Source of the DNA: Limnohabitans sp. TEGF004 | Lineage (GTDB): Bacteria > Pseudomonadota > Gammaproteobacteria > Burkholderiales > Burkholderiaceae_C | NCBI RefSeq assembly: GCF_027924965.1 | Contig: NZ_AP027056.1 | Location: forward strand, 1,736,001-1,800,000 | Direction of reading: 5' to 3' | Length of the DNA stretch: 64,000 nucleotides | Shown here: positions 19,566 through 27,752 of the stretch, piece by piece | Numbering within the stretch: the stretch's first letter is position 1 | How the letters are laid out: every line of letters starts with the position of its first letter | Position numbers and translations under genes: made by a program | The notes under the pieces: model-generated | The model's database searches: none | The model's input: only the letters and a program-made list of their open reading frames with translations | What the model was told of the DNA's origin: nothing

Positions 19566-19981
19566 GGCTCACCTCGAAATGCATAAAACCCCTCGACACG
19601 CCAACCGTGACGGTCAAGCGCCCACAAGTCCTGAAACACCACACCCACACCATGCGCGCAATGGAGCACGCCTCCACCATCGATGTCTAGCCAAACACCG
19701 ACATGCACCGGATATCTGGACTGACGCATCAGCACAGCATCCCCATGTTTTGGCGTTGGTACGCACTGCCAGCGTTTGCGCTCAGGGTGCTCGTTGAATG
19801 TCCTGAGCACCACTCGCAGATCCAGCGCATCCACAGGGATGAGCGGAAGCACTCGTCCGAAGTGATTTCTCTGCACCCATAAAAAAAGGCCCCAGCAGTC
19901 AAATGACTCGGGGCCTCGTGCGCCTGCTATCCACGGGCGACCGATGTATCGATGCGCCCAGTAACCGTCTGTTGGTTTCAT
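19538..19981 (-). CDS. tail-associated NlpC/P60 peptidase
   Basis: A 147-residue NlpC/P60 cysteine peptidase of the phage tail (lambda K C-terminal domain type). Cys29 in FDCWG and His93 in VHVGVW form the expected catalytic pair, with His107/His110 as a possible third residue. It cleaves peptidoglycan cross-links during DNA entry or supports tail-tip assembly. Its place between the DUF1833 gene and the tail-tip gene matches other TipJ-type siphophages. Confidence 0.85.
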   Translation of the reverse strand: MKPTDGYWAHRYIGRPWIAGARGPESFDCWGLFLWVQRNHFGRVLPLIPVDALDLRVVLRTFNEHPERKRWQCVPTPKHGDAVLMRQSRYPVHVGVWLDIDGGGVLHCAHGVGVVFQDLWALDRHGWRVEGFYAFRGEPCQAAMTVS

Positions 19982-19991
19982 GACTTACCCA

Positions 19992-20534
19992 TCACCGGGC
20001 AAGTCCCGGAAACTCTGTTGATGTGTACAACCGACCTGGAAACGCTTTATTTCCGATATCGACCATGCGCGCTCTTGCGGTCACTCGCATCACAACTGCC
20101 TCCACCTCGGTCAGTACCAACGTGATGGGAGGATCCATCTGCGGCCCCTCCACATCGTTTGACAAGTACGGGCGATAGGTCACTTCGATGGAAGCTTCTG
20201 ACTCGGATGCAGCATCAAGGTGTTTGACGATCTCGCGTGAAACGTTGTCCAAGGTCAACACGACCTCAGGAACAGGTGCGATGTCCACAGGCGGCAAATC
20301 CAAATCGAACCCCATGGCCACGAACCTCACCGTTTCACTTGAGTTCAACGGTGCTGAGGCTTCGAGGCGAGCGAAGAGGTCTTGTTGGTCTCGCACCACC
20401 CTGATAGCTGTTGTCACACCCGACTCATTTTTAAAGTCAGGGTGGCGCAGCTCCAAGGTGTGCAGGATCACAACATCAGAAGGTGCGCTCGCATATGCCT
20501 CGCGCAACGCCTCTGAAAGCGTGACATCAGGCAT
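19992..20534 (-). CDS. DUF1833 tail-tip protein
   Basis: A 180-residue protein with the DUF1833 pattern: an N-terminal LxLREAYAS helix, then a beta-rich body with strands such as ILHTLELRHP. DUF1833 genes stand in the lambda gpL position, before the NlpC/P60 and J-like genes, and are presumed tail-tip hub parts. Its ATG overlaps the radical SAM stop by 8 bp. That ties the modification module into the structural tail operon. Confidence 0.75.
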   Translation of the reverse strand: MPDVTLSEALREAYASAPSDVVILHTLELRHPDFKNESGVTTAIRVVRDQQDLFARLEASAPLNSSETVRFVAMGFDLDLPPVDIAPVPEVVLTLDNVSREIVKHLDAASESEASIEVTYRPYLSNDVEGPQMDPPITLVLTEVEAVVMRVTARARMVDIGNKAFPGRLYTSTEFPGLAR

Positions 20535-21948
20535 GCGTCACCCGAACTGGAAATGGTTTCACAACTCGATCGAGAGGCGCAACGACGCTCATGTCACCGT
20601 TACTTTCCACGAAATCAAGGCAAATGACTTCAACTGCATCAACTCCGTCACGTCGAATCGATTCCCCCTCGATGCGCGTCAAAATCAAACCTTGGGTCTG
20701 GTAATAGATCGCAGCCGCCAAGACAGCCAGGTTGTGGCTGAATGAGTTATCACAGGCAGCACCCCAATAGTCATCTTCTAGGAATAGACATGCCCCTTTG
20801 CATAACTGAGCGACTGGGCAGCGAGGACATTCGCTTCTCGTACTAAAGTGATAGGCCGTATTGAGGCTGATTTCTTCAAACTGTTCAACATGGCCAATTT
20901 TGTGATTTGTCGAAGCACTCATGTTTTGACAAGTCATCACATTGCCCTTCATATCTACGGCAATCGAATCATCTCTGTCCATTCCACACTTCTGACCAAG
21001 AGCGTCTAGAGGTCGTGACTGTGCTTGCGATCTCATGAATTCATCGACTTTGTCACGCATCGTCCCGACTGCCATGCCAGATCCAGTCACCAGCTCCCAA
21101 AACACCCGGTGCATAAAGCGCTTGTGATCACTGCCATGCAGAGAAAGAGATAAGCCACTCTGGTCGTAAGGAAGCATCACCTCCTCCGTGGCGAGGACGA
21201 TGGCTTGCACAGGCAAATCTAACTTTTCGGAAAAGTACAACCGAACTGCCTTGAGCGACTGATTGTTACGGTGAAGCACCGTGTTGAAACTCATTCGATC
21301 AATCGACATCCGACGGGATACCCACCGTTTGATCTGAGCCAAGTTTTCAGGTTCATTCAATGGATCAGGACCACGGTAACTCTGTGCAGGCCCGTCATGC
21401 GACAAACCAATCCCCACGTCCAACTGTTCAACCCAAGCAAGTTTTTCATCATCAAAGAGTGAACCGTTGGTAACGATCGATAGCTGTGCATTCGGATATT
21501 TAGCTTTGACAGCCTTGCCCAAAGGCTTGAGTAGCTTCCAGTAGACGAAAGGCTCTCCGCCCCAAAACTCAATCTTTACGCCTTCTCCTCGTCCATCATC
21601 ACCACCCGCGAACCAGCTCTGCAGTTGATTCATAAATGGCGCAACATCTTCGGGGTGACCATCAATGTCATGGGGCTGATGCGCTTGGGAGCAATACTGG
21701 CAAGCGTAGTTGCACTTGAGACCGAGCTGAAGCTTCAAGTGTCGGATATCTTTTGACTTGCCTGCTGGGTTACGCGGATGGTGCAAATGCCAAAACGCAC
21801 CCCACTGCATATCTGACTGTCGAGGAAATGCTTGAGGCAGCGGCAATGGCTCACCGTTATCTGCCCAAACCAAGCTGGAATCTTCAGAGTCGTAGAGCGC
21901 CTGTTTTACAAACCCGTTCTGGCCGTTCAAGGTTAAATTAAATTTCAT
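20527..21948 (-). CDS. radical SAM/SPASM peptide-modifying enzyme
   Basis: A 473-residue radical SAM enzyme with a C-terminal SPASM domain. The CxxxCxxC cluster motif is at Cys79/83/86 and the GGEP motif at 130-133. The SPASM cysteines are at 321, 340 (in G-x4-C), 374, 377, 383, 387 and 399 in the C-x2-C-x5-C-x3-C arrangement. SPASM enzymes use auxiliary Fe-S clusters to crosslink or modify ribosomal peptides and proteins, often at Cys. It closes an overlapping operon with two dioxygenase-like proteins and a Cys-rich fibre, which is the obvious candidate substrate (inference). The ATG overlaps the previous stop (ATGA). Confidence 0.92.
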   Translation of the reverse strand: MKFNLTLNGQNGFVKQALYDSEDSSLVWADNGEPLPLPQAFPRQSDMQWGAFWHLHHPRNPAGKSKDIRHLKLQLGLKCNYACQYCSQAHQPHDIDGHPEDVAPFMNQLQSWFAGGDDGRGEGVKIEFWGGEPFVYWKLLKPLGKAVKAKYPNAQLSIVTNGSLFDDEKLAWVEQLDVGIGLSHDGPAQSYRGPDPLNEPENLAQIKRWVSRRMSIDRMSFNTVLHRNNQSLKAVRLYFSEKLDLPVQAIVLATEEVMLPYDQSGLSLSLHGSDHKRFMHRVFWELVTGSGMAVGTMRDKVDEFMRSQAQSRPLDALGQKCGMDRDDSIAVDMKGNVMTCQNMSASTNHKIGHVEQFEEISLNTAYHFSTRSECPRCPVAQLCKGACLFLEDDYWGAACDNSFSHNLAVLAAAIYYQTQGLILTRIEGESIRRDGVDAVEVICLDFVESNGDMSVVAPLDRVVKPFPVRVTHA

Positions 21949-22154
21949 GGTGCAACTTCCTCAAATGCAATGGGGTAAGCCTCACGACACACTTTGGCCA
22001 GATCGGCACCAGCTAATGTCTTAAGGTCAAAAATGTGACGGCCAGATGCTTTGCCATCCGTATTGATCACCAGCACGGTCATCACTAGATTTGTTTCATC
22101 CACCTGTGCTACTTCGACTTCGTAGCCATGGCGAACCGTAAGATCGAGACTCAT
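21945..22154 (-). CDS. small protein (69 aa) in modification operon
   Basis: A 69-residue, mostly beta-strand-like protein, not recognised. It overlaps both neighbours by ATGA, between an oxygenase-like gene and the radical SAM gene. The position and size would suit a carrier or recognition element of the PqqD/RRE type, but it is shorter than those domains (about 90 aa) and I see no PqqD signature, so this is only a suggestion. Confidence 0.7.
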   Translation of the reverse strand: MSLDLTVRHGYEVEVAQVDETNLVMTVLVINTDGKASGRHIFDLKTLAGADLAKVCREAYPIAFEEVAP

Positions 22155-22867
22155 TGGTCGGACTCCATAGATTTATCTTGGGTGTGAGCACGGATTTGCG
22201 CAGCAGACCAAGTTCGATCCCCGCCTTGATCGTCACGGTGCGTAAAGCGCACATTTGTGACGATGGCGACCTTGTCGCTCTCGGGATCAAACATCGGAAA
22301 TGTGGAATGCTCTAAGTAGCCCGGAAAAATGAACAACGCCCCTTGTAGGGGCGTTTGTGCAAAGAGCTTGTTTTCATGTCGGAGCATCCAATTGGCCTGC
22401 ACGGGTCTGGGATCATGGAAGCACAAAGCACCAGGCAGTCCCACCGCATCGCTACCTTCACGTGATCCGAGATGCACACGTGGGTAGTAGGTCGCCACCA
22501 ATTGGTTCCCCACATGACGGTGTGGAATCGCCCACTTACCCAAACCACGCTGGCGGTTCACGAAAGTGTTGTACGTAGCAACCAGCTCTGACGGATCAAG
22601 AGATGGATATGCTTTCTGTATGTAAACAGCAACTCTTTGCTCGATGGCTGTCAACAATCGCAGCAATGCCCGGCTAGGTTGCTCAGACATCATGGAAACC
22701 GTATCAGCTCGATGTGCCAACTTGGCAGTCGATTGCGTGTGTCGCTCATAAAAGCGTTCAGCCTCCTGTGCCAAAGTCTCACGGACATCGTCAAGCTCAA
22801 CAAGCTGATCAATCAAGATATGACTAGGCCACAGGCTCATCATTCGACACGTATCAATTGAAATCAT
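22151..22867 (-). CDS. putative 2OG-Fe(II) oxygenase (TIGR02466-like)
   Basis: A 238-residue protein resembling the TIGR02466 group of putative 2-oxoglutarate/Fe(II) oxygenases. It has an HRH motif at 116-118, a strand ending in FHDPRP at 150-155, and the diagnostic GALFIFPGYLEHS block at 176-188, then the C-terminal strand TNVRF. The histidines of HRH and LEHS are likely iron ligands. These enzymes are often phage- or tail-associated, with unknown hydroxylation targets. ATGA overlaps on both sides place it in one unit with the radical SAM gene. Confidence 0.7.
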   Translation of the reverse strand: MISIDTCRMMSLWPSHILIDQLVELDDVRETLAQEAERFYERHTQSTAKLAHRADTVSMMSEQPSRALLRLLTAIEQRVAVYIQKAYPSLDPSELVATYNTFVNRQRGLGKWAIPHRHVGNQLVATYYPRVHLGSREGSDAVGLPGALCFHDPRPVQANWMLRHENKLFAQTPLQGALFIFPGYLEHSTFPMFDPESDKVAIVTNVRFTHRDDQGGDRTWSAAQIRAHTQDKSMESDQ

Positions 22868-23658
22868 CGCGTCAAATCTCCATCAATAATCATCTGGACG
22901 GGGTGTTTGCAACCGTAAAACCTGTTTGGGCGATAGATTCGAGTCTGATGATCAAACTCAATCCAAGGCCAAACACTGAAGTGCACACTACAGCGGCTAC
23001 CTAGCCATGAATGTCGATTGATGAGGGTGTGCTTGTACTTTGAACAGTTCAGCCATAAACACTTGCCTTGGATAAAGCTCAGGTCATCCATATCCTCAAT
23101 TGACAGAACGATCCCCTGCGACACAGCCAAGCAGATGTCCAATCTCAACTCTTCAAAAAATGAAGTGTCTCGATGAGGATGAACCAGTGGCGCATTCAGA
23201 GGATTAGGAGGGACCAACACAGTGAGACGTCCAGATCCAACCGTCAAAGAGAACTGATCAAGCAAGGCCCCAAATCCGGGCAACCTTGCAACCTCTGAAC
23301 GATGAACAAAAGCCAAGTGATCTGCACCACTAAACCGTGCGGGCTCGGCGACAAGATACGGATCTATAGGTGCTACTGCCTGACCAGTTCTGGAGAGGGA
23401 TAGATTTCTGAATACACCAGGACTGGCATCACTGATTTCAGACTCCCAAACCAATGACTTGAACTCTTTGAAGGCAACGGCGAACTCGTGCGACAAATTC
23501 GAGGGAACCAGCACATGAGGCACATCCCTGATCGCAACAATGTTCTCAAGCTCTGGGTCGATCACTTCAGCGATTGCCAGCTCGAAATCCGTTTCTTGCC
23601 GCAAATAAGCAGCCACGGTCATATGGCTTGGAATGCTGTCTGCATGAACTTCCCACAT
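22864..23658 (-). CDS. aspartyl/asparaginyl beta-hydroxylase-like protein
   Basis: A 264-residue protein whose C-terminal half follows the aspartyl/asparaginyl beta-hydroxylase pattern. It has the HxD motif HRD at 162-164, LRLDICL after it, a QGKCLWLN strand at 197-204, distal His210, then R222 and the closing strand SVHFSVWPW. These are the iron and 2-oxoglutarate ligand positions of that family. Such enzymes hydroxylate Asp or Asn side chains in proteins. The nearby fibre has an Asn-Cys repeat tail, making Asn hydroxylation an attractive but untested idea. ATG at 23658 overlaps the preceding stop (TGATG). Confidence 0.65.
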   Translation of the reverse strand: MWEVHADSIPSHMTVAAYLRQETDFELAIAEVIDPELENIVAIRDVPHVLVPSNLSHEFAVAFKEFKSLVWESEISDASPGVFRNLSLSRTGQAVAPIDPYLVAEPARFSGADHLAFVHRSEVARLPGFGALLDQFSLTVGSGRLTVLVPPNPLNAPLVHPHRDTSFFEELRLDICLAVSQGIVLSIEDMDDLSFIQGKCLWLNCSKYKHTLINRHSWLGSRCSVHFSVWPWIEFDHQTRIYRPNRFYGCKHPVQMIIDGDLTR

Positions 23659-24461
23659 CAAACCACCTCCACTGATGCGCTGGTTTTGTGACTGAAATAC
23701 TTAAAGCCGACTTTGACCAAACCAACATCCCCAGAGTTGAGGCCTAGAGCTACCCAATTGAAATTCGCAACGCCATTCACGATCGGCACTTTGGTCTTTG
23801 GCAAGAACCCAGCCTCACACTCAAGGTACAAAACGCCACTTCGCGTTTCAATTGCTGGCATGTCGTTGGTCTCGTACGCAGGCTGAATCAGTCGCGCAAC
23901 ACAGGGGAGCGACTCACCAGCCGAACAAGAACTGCCCACCTCCAACTCAATCGAGGGAAGGACTGCGTTGTACAGAGACACCCTAGAGCGCACCTCTACA
24001 AATTCAGAAAACCCCTCTGGCGGCATGCTTTGCGGTGAATAGACCAAAACAGCAACCTCTTCAATCGAACTTTCTTCGAATGGCACGAAGAACAATACGA
24101 CACGAGGATGAAGGGGGCGACCAAGCAAGAAAGGGTTTTTGTGCAAATTTGTCTGTGGAAATACAGAGTGCAAATACCCTAAGTCTTCCCAGCCAAATCG
24201 CGACTCAAGCGCCCAATTGGTATGAATGCCCCAGTGCTTACCAAGATCAATGTGTGACTTGATGGCGGTTGGATCAAAAACGAATGGGCGAGATCCATAC
24301 TCTTTTTCATGCGACTCAGGATTGATACGCCATGGCGTCACCGTGATTGTTTGTGCTTGTACATCTCGCTCAACTCGGTAACTAACTGGGAACGCACCAA
24401 ATGTTTCAACTGGCGAAGGAATGTTGAACAAGCGGCCACCAATGGTGTTCGAATTACTCAT
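23658..24461 (-). CDS. unknown tail-module protein
   Basis: A 267-residue protein, not recognised. Composition suggests a beta-rich fold: an N-terminal YRVERDVQAQTITVTPWRI hairpin, then a WGIHTNW motif, a proline-bounded FFVPFEE strand, and a C-terminal immunoglobulin-like stretch ending in SASVEVV. There is no signal peptide or membrane segment. ATG at 24461 is preceded by GAGGAG seven bases upstream and lies 11 bp after the Cys-rich fibre stop. It may be a virion part, a fibre chaperone or a scaffold for the modification enzymes. Confidence 0.7.
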   Translation of the reverse strand: MSNSNTIGGRLFNIPSPVETFGAFPVSYRVERDVQAQTITVTPWRINPESHEKEYGSRPFVFDPTAIKSHIDLGKHWGIHTNWALESRFGWEDLGYLHSVFPQTNLHKNPFLLGRPLHPRVVLFFVPFEESSIEEVAVLVYSPQSMPPEGFSEFVEVRSRVSLYNAVLPSIELEVGSSCSAGESLPCVARLIQPAYETNDMPAIETRSGVLYLECEAGFLPKTKVPIVNGVANFNWVALGLNSGDVGLVKVGFKYFSHKTSASVEVV

Positions 24462-24472
24462 GACCGCGCTCC

Positions 24473-25069
24473 TCAACAGTCCGTACTGCAATTGCAATTA
24501 CAGTTGCAGTTGCAATTCGTTCGACAGTTAAAAGCCGTCGTCCCGCAATTGCAGTTGGAATATCCCCCGCAGTTGCAATTGCAGTTGCATGCTCGATACC
24601 AACGGCGGTACTCAGCACCACCAATCTCATCTTGCGCAAGGTAATAGCCGTCGTAGTTCAATACAACAGACGGAACAGCGTAGTTGCCATAACTCGTACC
24701 ACCTACCCCGTCGTACTGACCGCTATTCGCGCAGTAGTTAAAACCCAAACCCCAAGTCCACCAGTTCGCATTAGGTGGTACCCAATTGGCATTGCTTGCG
24801 CAATTGCCATTCGGCAGGTATCCATTGCAGTTGCTTGCCCGGTCGTCGTAGTACTGACTTGATCGCCCCATCTCACCGAGGTCTTGTCCATCCCCCATCT
24901 TGTAGCCAGTGTTACGAGCATCGTCACCCGTCACACTGCTTTTAAAGAGGGCCCCATTGGTCATCGTGATGGACCCGGTCATGGTTCCACCTGCTTTGTC
25001 CAACTTACCAGTAATCTCCGTCTGCAAGGCATCATCTAGCCCCGCCTTGGGGATACGTGTAATTGCCAT
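24473..25069 (-). CDS. tail-fibre protein with Asn-Cys repeat tail
   Basis: A 198-residue fibre-type protein. The N-terminus carries the phage-fibre signature DKAGGTMTGSITM (24-36). The middle is Tyr/Trp/Gly/Asn-rich with Cys81, 90 and 113. From residue 160 the chain turns into runs of alternating Asn and Cys: 13 cysteines among the last 38 residues (161, 163, 165, 167, 173, 175, 182, 186, 188, 190, 192, 194, 198). Alternating NC repeats are not normal fibre sequence, and reduced thiols at such density would be reactive on a virion, so crosslinking, metal binding or modification is likely. AGGAG precedes the ATG. It is the candidate substrate of the downstream enzymes. Confidence 0.85.
   Translation of the reverse strand: MAITRIPKAGLDDALQTEITGKLDKAGGTMTGSITMTNGALFKSSVTGDDARNTGYKMGDGQDLGEMGRSSQYYDDRASNCNGYLPNGNCASNANWVPPNANWWTWGLGFNYCANSGQYDGVGGTSYGNYAVPSVVLNYDGYYLAQDEIGGAEYRRWYRACNCNCNCGGYSNCNCGTTAFNCRTNCNCNCNCNCSTDC
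24484..24592 (-). repeat. in-frame hexanucleotide repeats coding Asn-Cys
   Basis: Clusters of TGCAAT/TGCAGT-type hexamers (+ strand: TTGCAA, TTGCAG, TTACAG units) encode the NC dipeptides. Three clusters lie at about 24484-24516, 24543-24557 and 24568-24592. Because the unit is 6 bp, gain or loss of units changes the number of NC pairs without shifting the frame. Confidence 0.8.
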
Positions 25070-25081
25070 GATTTCTCCTAG

Positions 25082-27739
25082 TTAGATGTAACGCACCACG
25101 ATCCGCGCGCTGGCGGCTGGTGCTGACGTGAATCGCAACGTTGTGCCTGAGTTCACCAAGACGTATGCATCCAGTGAGTCCTGCACCACGTAATTGACCG
25201 TGACAATCAACTTGTGAACGCTGGACGCCGCAGTACTTAGCGTGAAGTCCGTTGCAGATCCATTGCCAGTGAACACTTGCGGCGCGACGTTCGATCCACC
25301 TGCCGCAGCGGCATAGCCCTGCGCTTGATTCATGTAACTCTGAGATTGCGTCGCAGAGTTAGCTGAAGCGGTTGCCGAGGATGCCGACTGACTTGCGCTA
25401 GTCGCGGAGGCACTTGCAGATGCAGCTGCCGCCGCAGACTGTTGCGTTGCAGTTGCTGCGTTTGCAGCAATGGATTGCGCGTAATACTTGGCCGAATACT
25501 CTGTCGCACCAGAAACAGGCCCAGAAGTTTTATTCGCCCACTCCTCAGCCGCGGCTGCACCAGATTGCGCTTCCTTATCGAGATAGCGAACGCTGATGCC
25601 AACGCCATTGGCCGGAGCTGACGAAAACCTCAGCGTTGTCGTTGATGGCGTTGTGTAGGAATCAAGCGGAGCTTGTGGGACACCTGCAACCGTCACCATC
25701 AAAGCGCCGGGATAACCGACTGGTCGGCTCAGCGTGAAATCTGTCTTGACCCCGTCTCCCGTAAAAACGTCAGCGGGAATCACGGTATTGGCCGTTACTG
25801 CTGCAGCAGAGCCTGCCGCTTGCGACGCCCAATACTTTGCAGAGTAGCCGGTGCCGTCTACCGTTGCAGACGTTTTCTCCGCCCAATCTGCGGCACGAAC
25901 GGCCTGCGCCTGAGCCGCCGTTAATGCCGTTGACGCATTACCCGCACTGCTAGAAGCAGAACTTGCAGAGCTTGCAGCCGCTGTCGCACTTGCTTGTGCA
26001 TCAGTCGCTTTTGCTCCTGCCGTGCTGGCAGAAGTAGAAGCAGCCGTCGCGGATGCAGTGGCGTTGGTTGCACTGCTCGCGGCATTCGTAGCGGATGCGG
26101 CTGCAGCAGTTGCACTGGTTTGCGCATCAGTGGCTTTGGTGGAAGCTGTGGTGGCCGAGCCCGCCGCCGCACTCGCCGAACTTGCAGCCCCGGTTGCTGA
26201 GGTCGATGCAGCGGTGGCTTGCGTTGACGCCACCCCCGCAGAAGCTGCCGCATTGGTGGCTGAAGTCGTTGCATCTGTTGCTTTCGTGCCTGCTGTGGTG
26301 GCCGATGCAGCAGCTGCGGTCGCACTCGTCGCTGCATCGCTTGCTTTTGTCGAAGCTGTGCTGGCAGCTCCTGATGCGGAGGTCGCAGAAGCGGCAGCAC
26401 TTGTTGCGCTAGTCGCCGCATTGGTAGCCGATGTTGCTGCCGTATTCGCACTCGTTTGCGCTTCACCTGCTTTAGTCGAAGCCGTGGTGGCCGAACTTGC
26501 TGCAGCACTCGCCGAACTGGTTGCCGACGTCGCAGAGCTCGAAGCACCAGTAGCTTGCGTTGTTGCCACCACAGCAGATGCTGCCGCATTGGTCGCATAG
26601 GTCGCCGCGTCCGTGGCTTTTGAACCTGCCGTGGTAGCTGAACCCGCCGCTGCCGTTGCACTGGTTGCAGCATCACTTGCTTTTTGGGTCGCAGTTGCCG
26701 CCGCCGTGCTAATTGACTGTGCGTAGTATTTGGCGGAGTAATCACTCCCCGATACAGGGGCTGTGGTTTTAGTCGCCCAATCCTGAGCCGATGTGGCACT
26801 TGAACTGGCCTGACTTGCGGAACTTGCCGAGGCAGTCGCACTCGCTGCTGAGTCAGTGGCCTTTGTACTTGCCGTAGTTGCGGAAGCCGCCGCAGCCGTG
26901 GCACTTGCAGCCGAAGCTGTTGCAGAGCTCGCCGCCTCGCTCGCTTTGGTTGAAGAAGTAACAGCAGAAGTTGCCGAATTACTTGCTGATACGCCTGCCG
27001 CATCTGCTTTCGAAGATGCGGTCGTTGCGCTGGCTGCCGATGCAGAGGCACTCGTGGCTGCACCACTGGCAGATGTTGCCGCAGCACTGGCACTACCCGC
27101 TGCTGCTTGAGCTTGGTACTTTGCTGAGTACTCGCTACCTTGAACTGGCCCGTTCGTTTTGCTGGCCCAATCCATTGAGGACGCCGCACCCGTTTGACTC
27201 TCTTTGTCGAGAATTCGGGCCGTGATCTCAACGCCATTGACGGGCGCAGAACTGAAGCGCACAGTGGTCGAGTTTGCCAAGGCGTAGGACACGAACGGAG
27301 TTTGTAAAACTCCAGCCACTGTGATTTGAAGCGCACCAGGATGGCCAACTGGGTAGTCAAGCGTGAAATCCGTCAACGCCCCAGTTCCAGTCCACGTTTT
27401 GGTTGGAATGACCGTCGCGCTGGTGGCCTTGTTCGCTTCATCAATGACGCGCGTCAAAGTGGCACTTGCATCAGCCGCTTTCGTTGAAGCAAGCGTTGCG
27501 CTTTGAGCGGCATTGCTTGCCTGAGTGGTGGCAACCGTAACTTGTTGCGTTAGCTCAGTTCTTGAAGCTGCCAAGTCATCTTGAACACCTTTGATCGCCT
27601 TGGCCACCGTCTTGACCGGACCACCCTCTGTCACAACATCTGTATGGTCATTGCCATGAACGATCGAATGCAGAATCGTTGCGTCAGCAGTTGCCTTATC
27701 AACCACTGCTTCAATTTGTTGCTGTAGGTTTAAGGCCAT
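25082..27739 (-). CDS. long Ala/Ser/Thr-rich tail fibre
   Basis: An 885-residue fibre. Two or three copies of a beta-rich unit (near 115-175, 650-710 and 835-885, each with a VDxFTGxGxxTDFTLxxPVGxPGAL-like pattern) flank several hundred residues of degenerate heptad-like Ala/Ser/Thr repeats (ASATTASTKATDAxTSA and variants). Such repeats form long trimeric coiled shafts, as in lambda Stf and its relatives. The conserved WAxKTxxPVxGxxYSAKYYAQ segments recur between them. It ends 12 bp before the Cys-rich fibre, to which it may connect. Confidence 0.88.
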   Translation of the reverse strand: MALNLQQQIEAVVDKATADATILHSIVHGNDHTDVVTEGGPVKTVAKAIKGVQDDLAASRTELTQQVTVATTQASNAAQSATLASTKAADASATLTRVIDEANKATSATVIPTKTWTGTGALTDFTLDYPVGHPGALQITVAGVLQTPFVSYALANSTTVRFSSAPVNGVEITARILDKESQTGAASSMDWASKTNGPVQGSEYSAKYQAQAAAGSASAAATSASGAATSASASAASATTASSKADAAGVSASNSATSAVTSSTKASEAASSATASAASATAAAASATTASTKATDSAASATASASSASQASSSATSAQDWATKTTAPVSGSDYSAKYYAQSISTAAATATQKASDAATSATAAAGSATTAGSKATDAATYATNAAASAVVATTQATGASSSATSATSSASAAASSATTASTKAGEAQTSANTAATSATNAATSATSAAASATSASGAASTASTKASDAATSATAAAASATTAGTKATDATTSATNAAASAGVASTQATAASTSATGAASSASAAAGSATTASTKATDAQTSATAAAASATNAASSATNATASATAASTSASTAGAKATDAQASATAAASSASSASSSAGNASTALTAAQAQAVRAADWAEKTSATVDGTGYSAKYWASQAAGSAAAVTANTVIPADVFTGDGVKTDFTLSRPVGYPGALMVTVAGVPQAPLDSYTTPSTTTLRFSSAPANGVGISVRYLDKEAQSGAAAAEEWANKTSGPVSGATEYSAKYYAQSIAANAATATQQSAAAAASASASATSASQSASSATASANSATQSQSYMNQAQGYAAAAGGSNVAPQVFTGNGSATDFTLSTAASSVHKLIVTVNYVVQDSLDAYVLVNSGTTLRFTSAPAASARIVVRYI

Positions 27740-27752
27740 TAAAAGCTTTCAA

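Noticed and set aside
20188..20745. 185-aa + strand frame across the DUF1833/radical SAM junction
   Set aside because: It overlaps two strongly supported - strand genes and has no recognisable features.
25900..27100. Regular repeats that could suggest a CRISPR array
   Set aside because: The repeats are degenerate, coding and in frame, without constant repeat length or unique spacers.
25921..27360. Long open frames overlapping the Ala/Ser/Thr fibre gene on both strands
   Set aside because: They come from the GC-rich repetitive codons of the fibre, have extreme composition (Gln/Arg/Leu or Ala/Val runs), and no ribosome sites.
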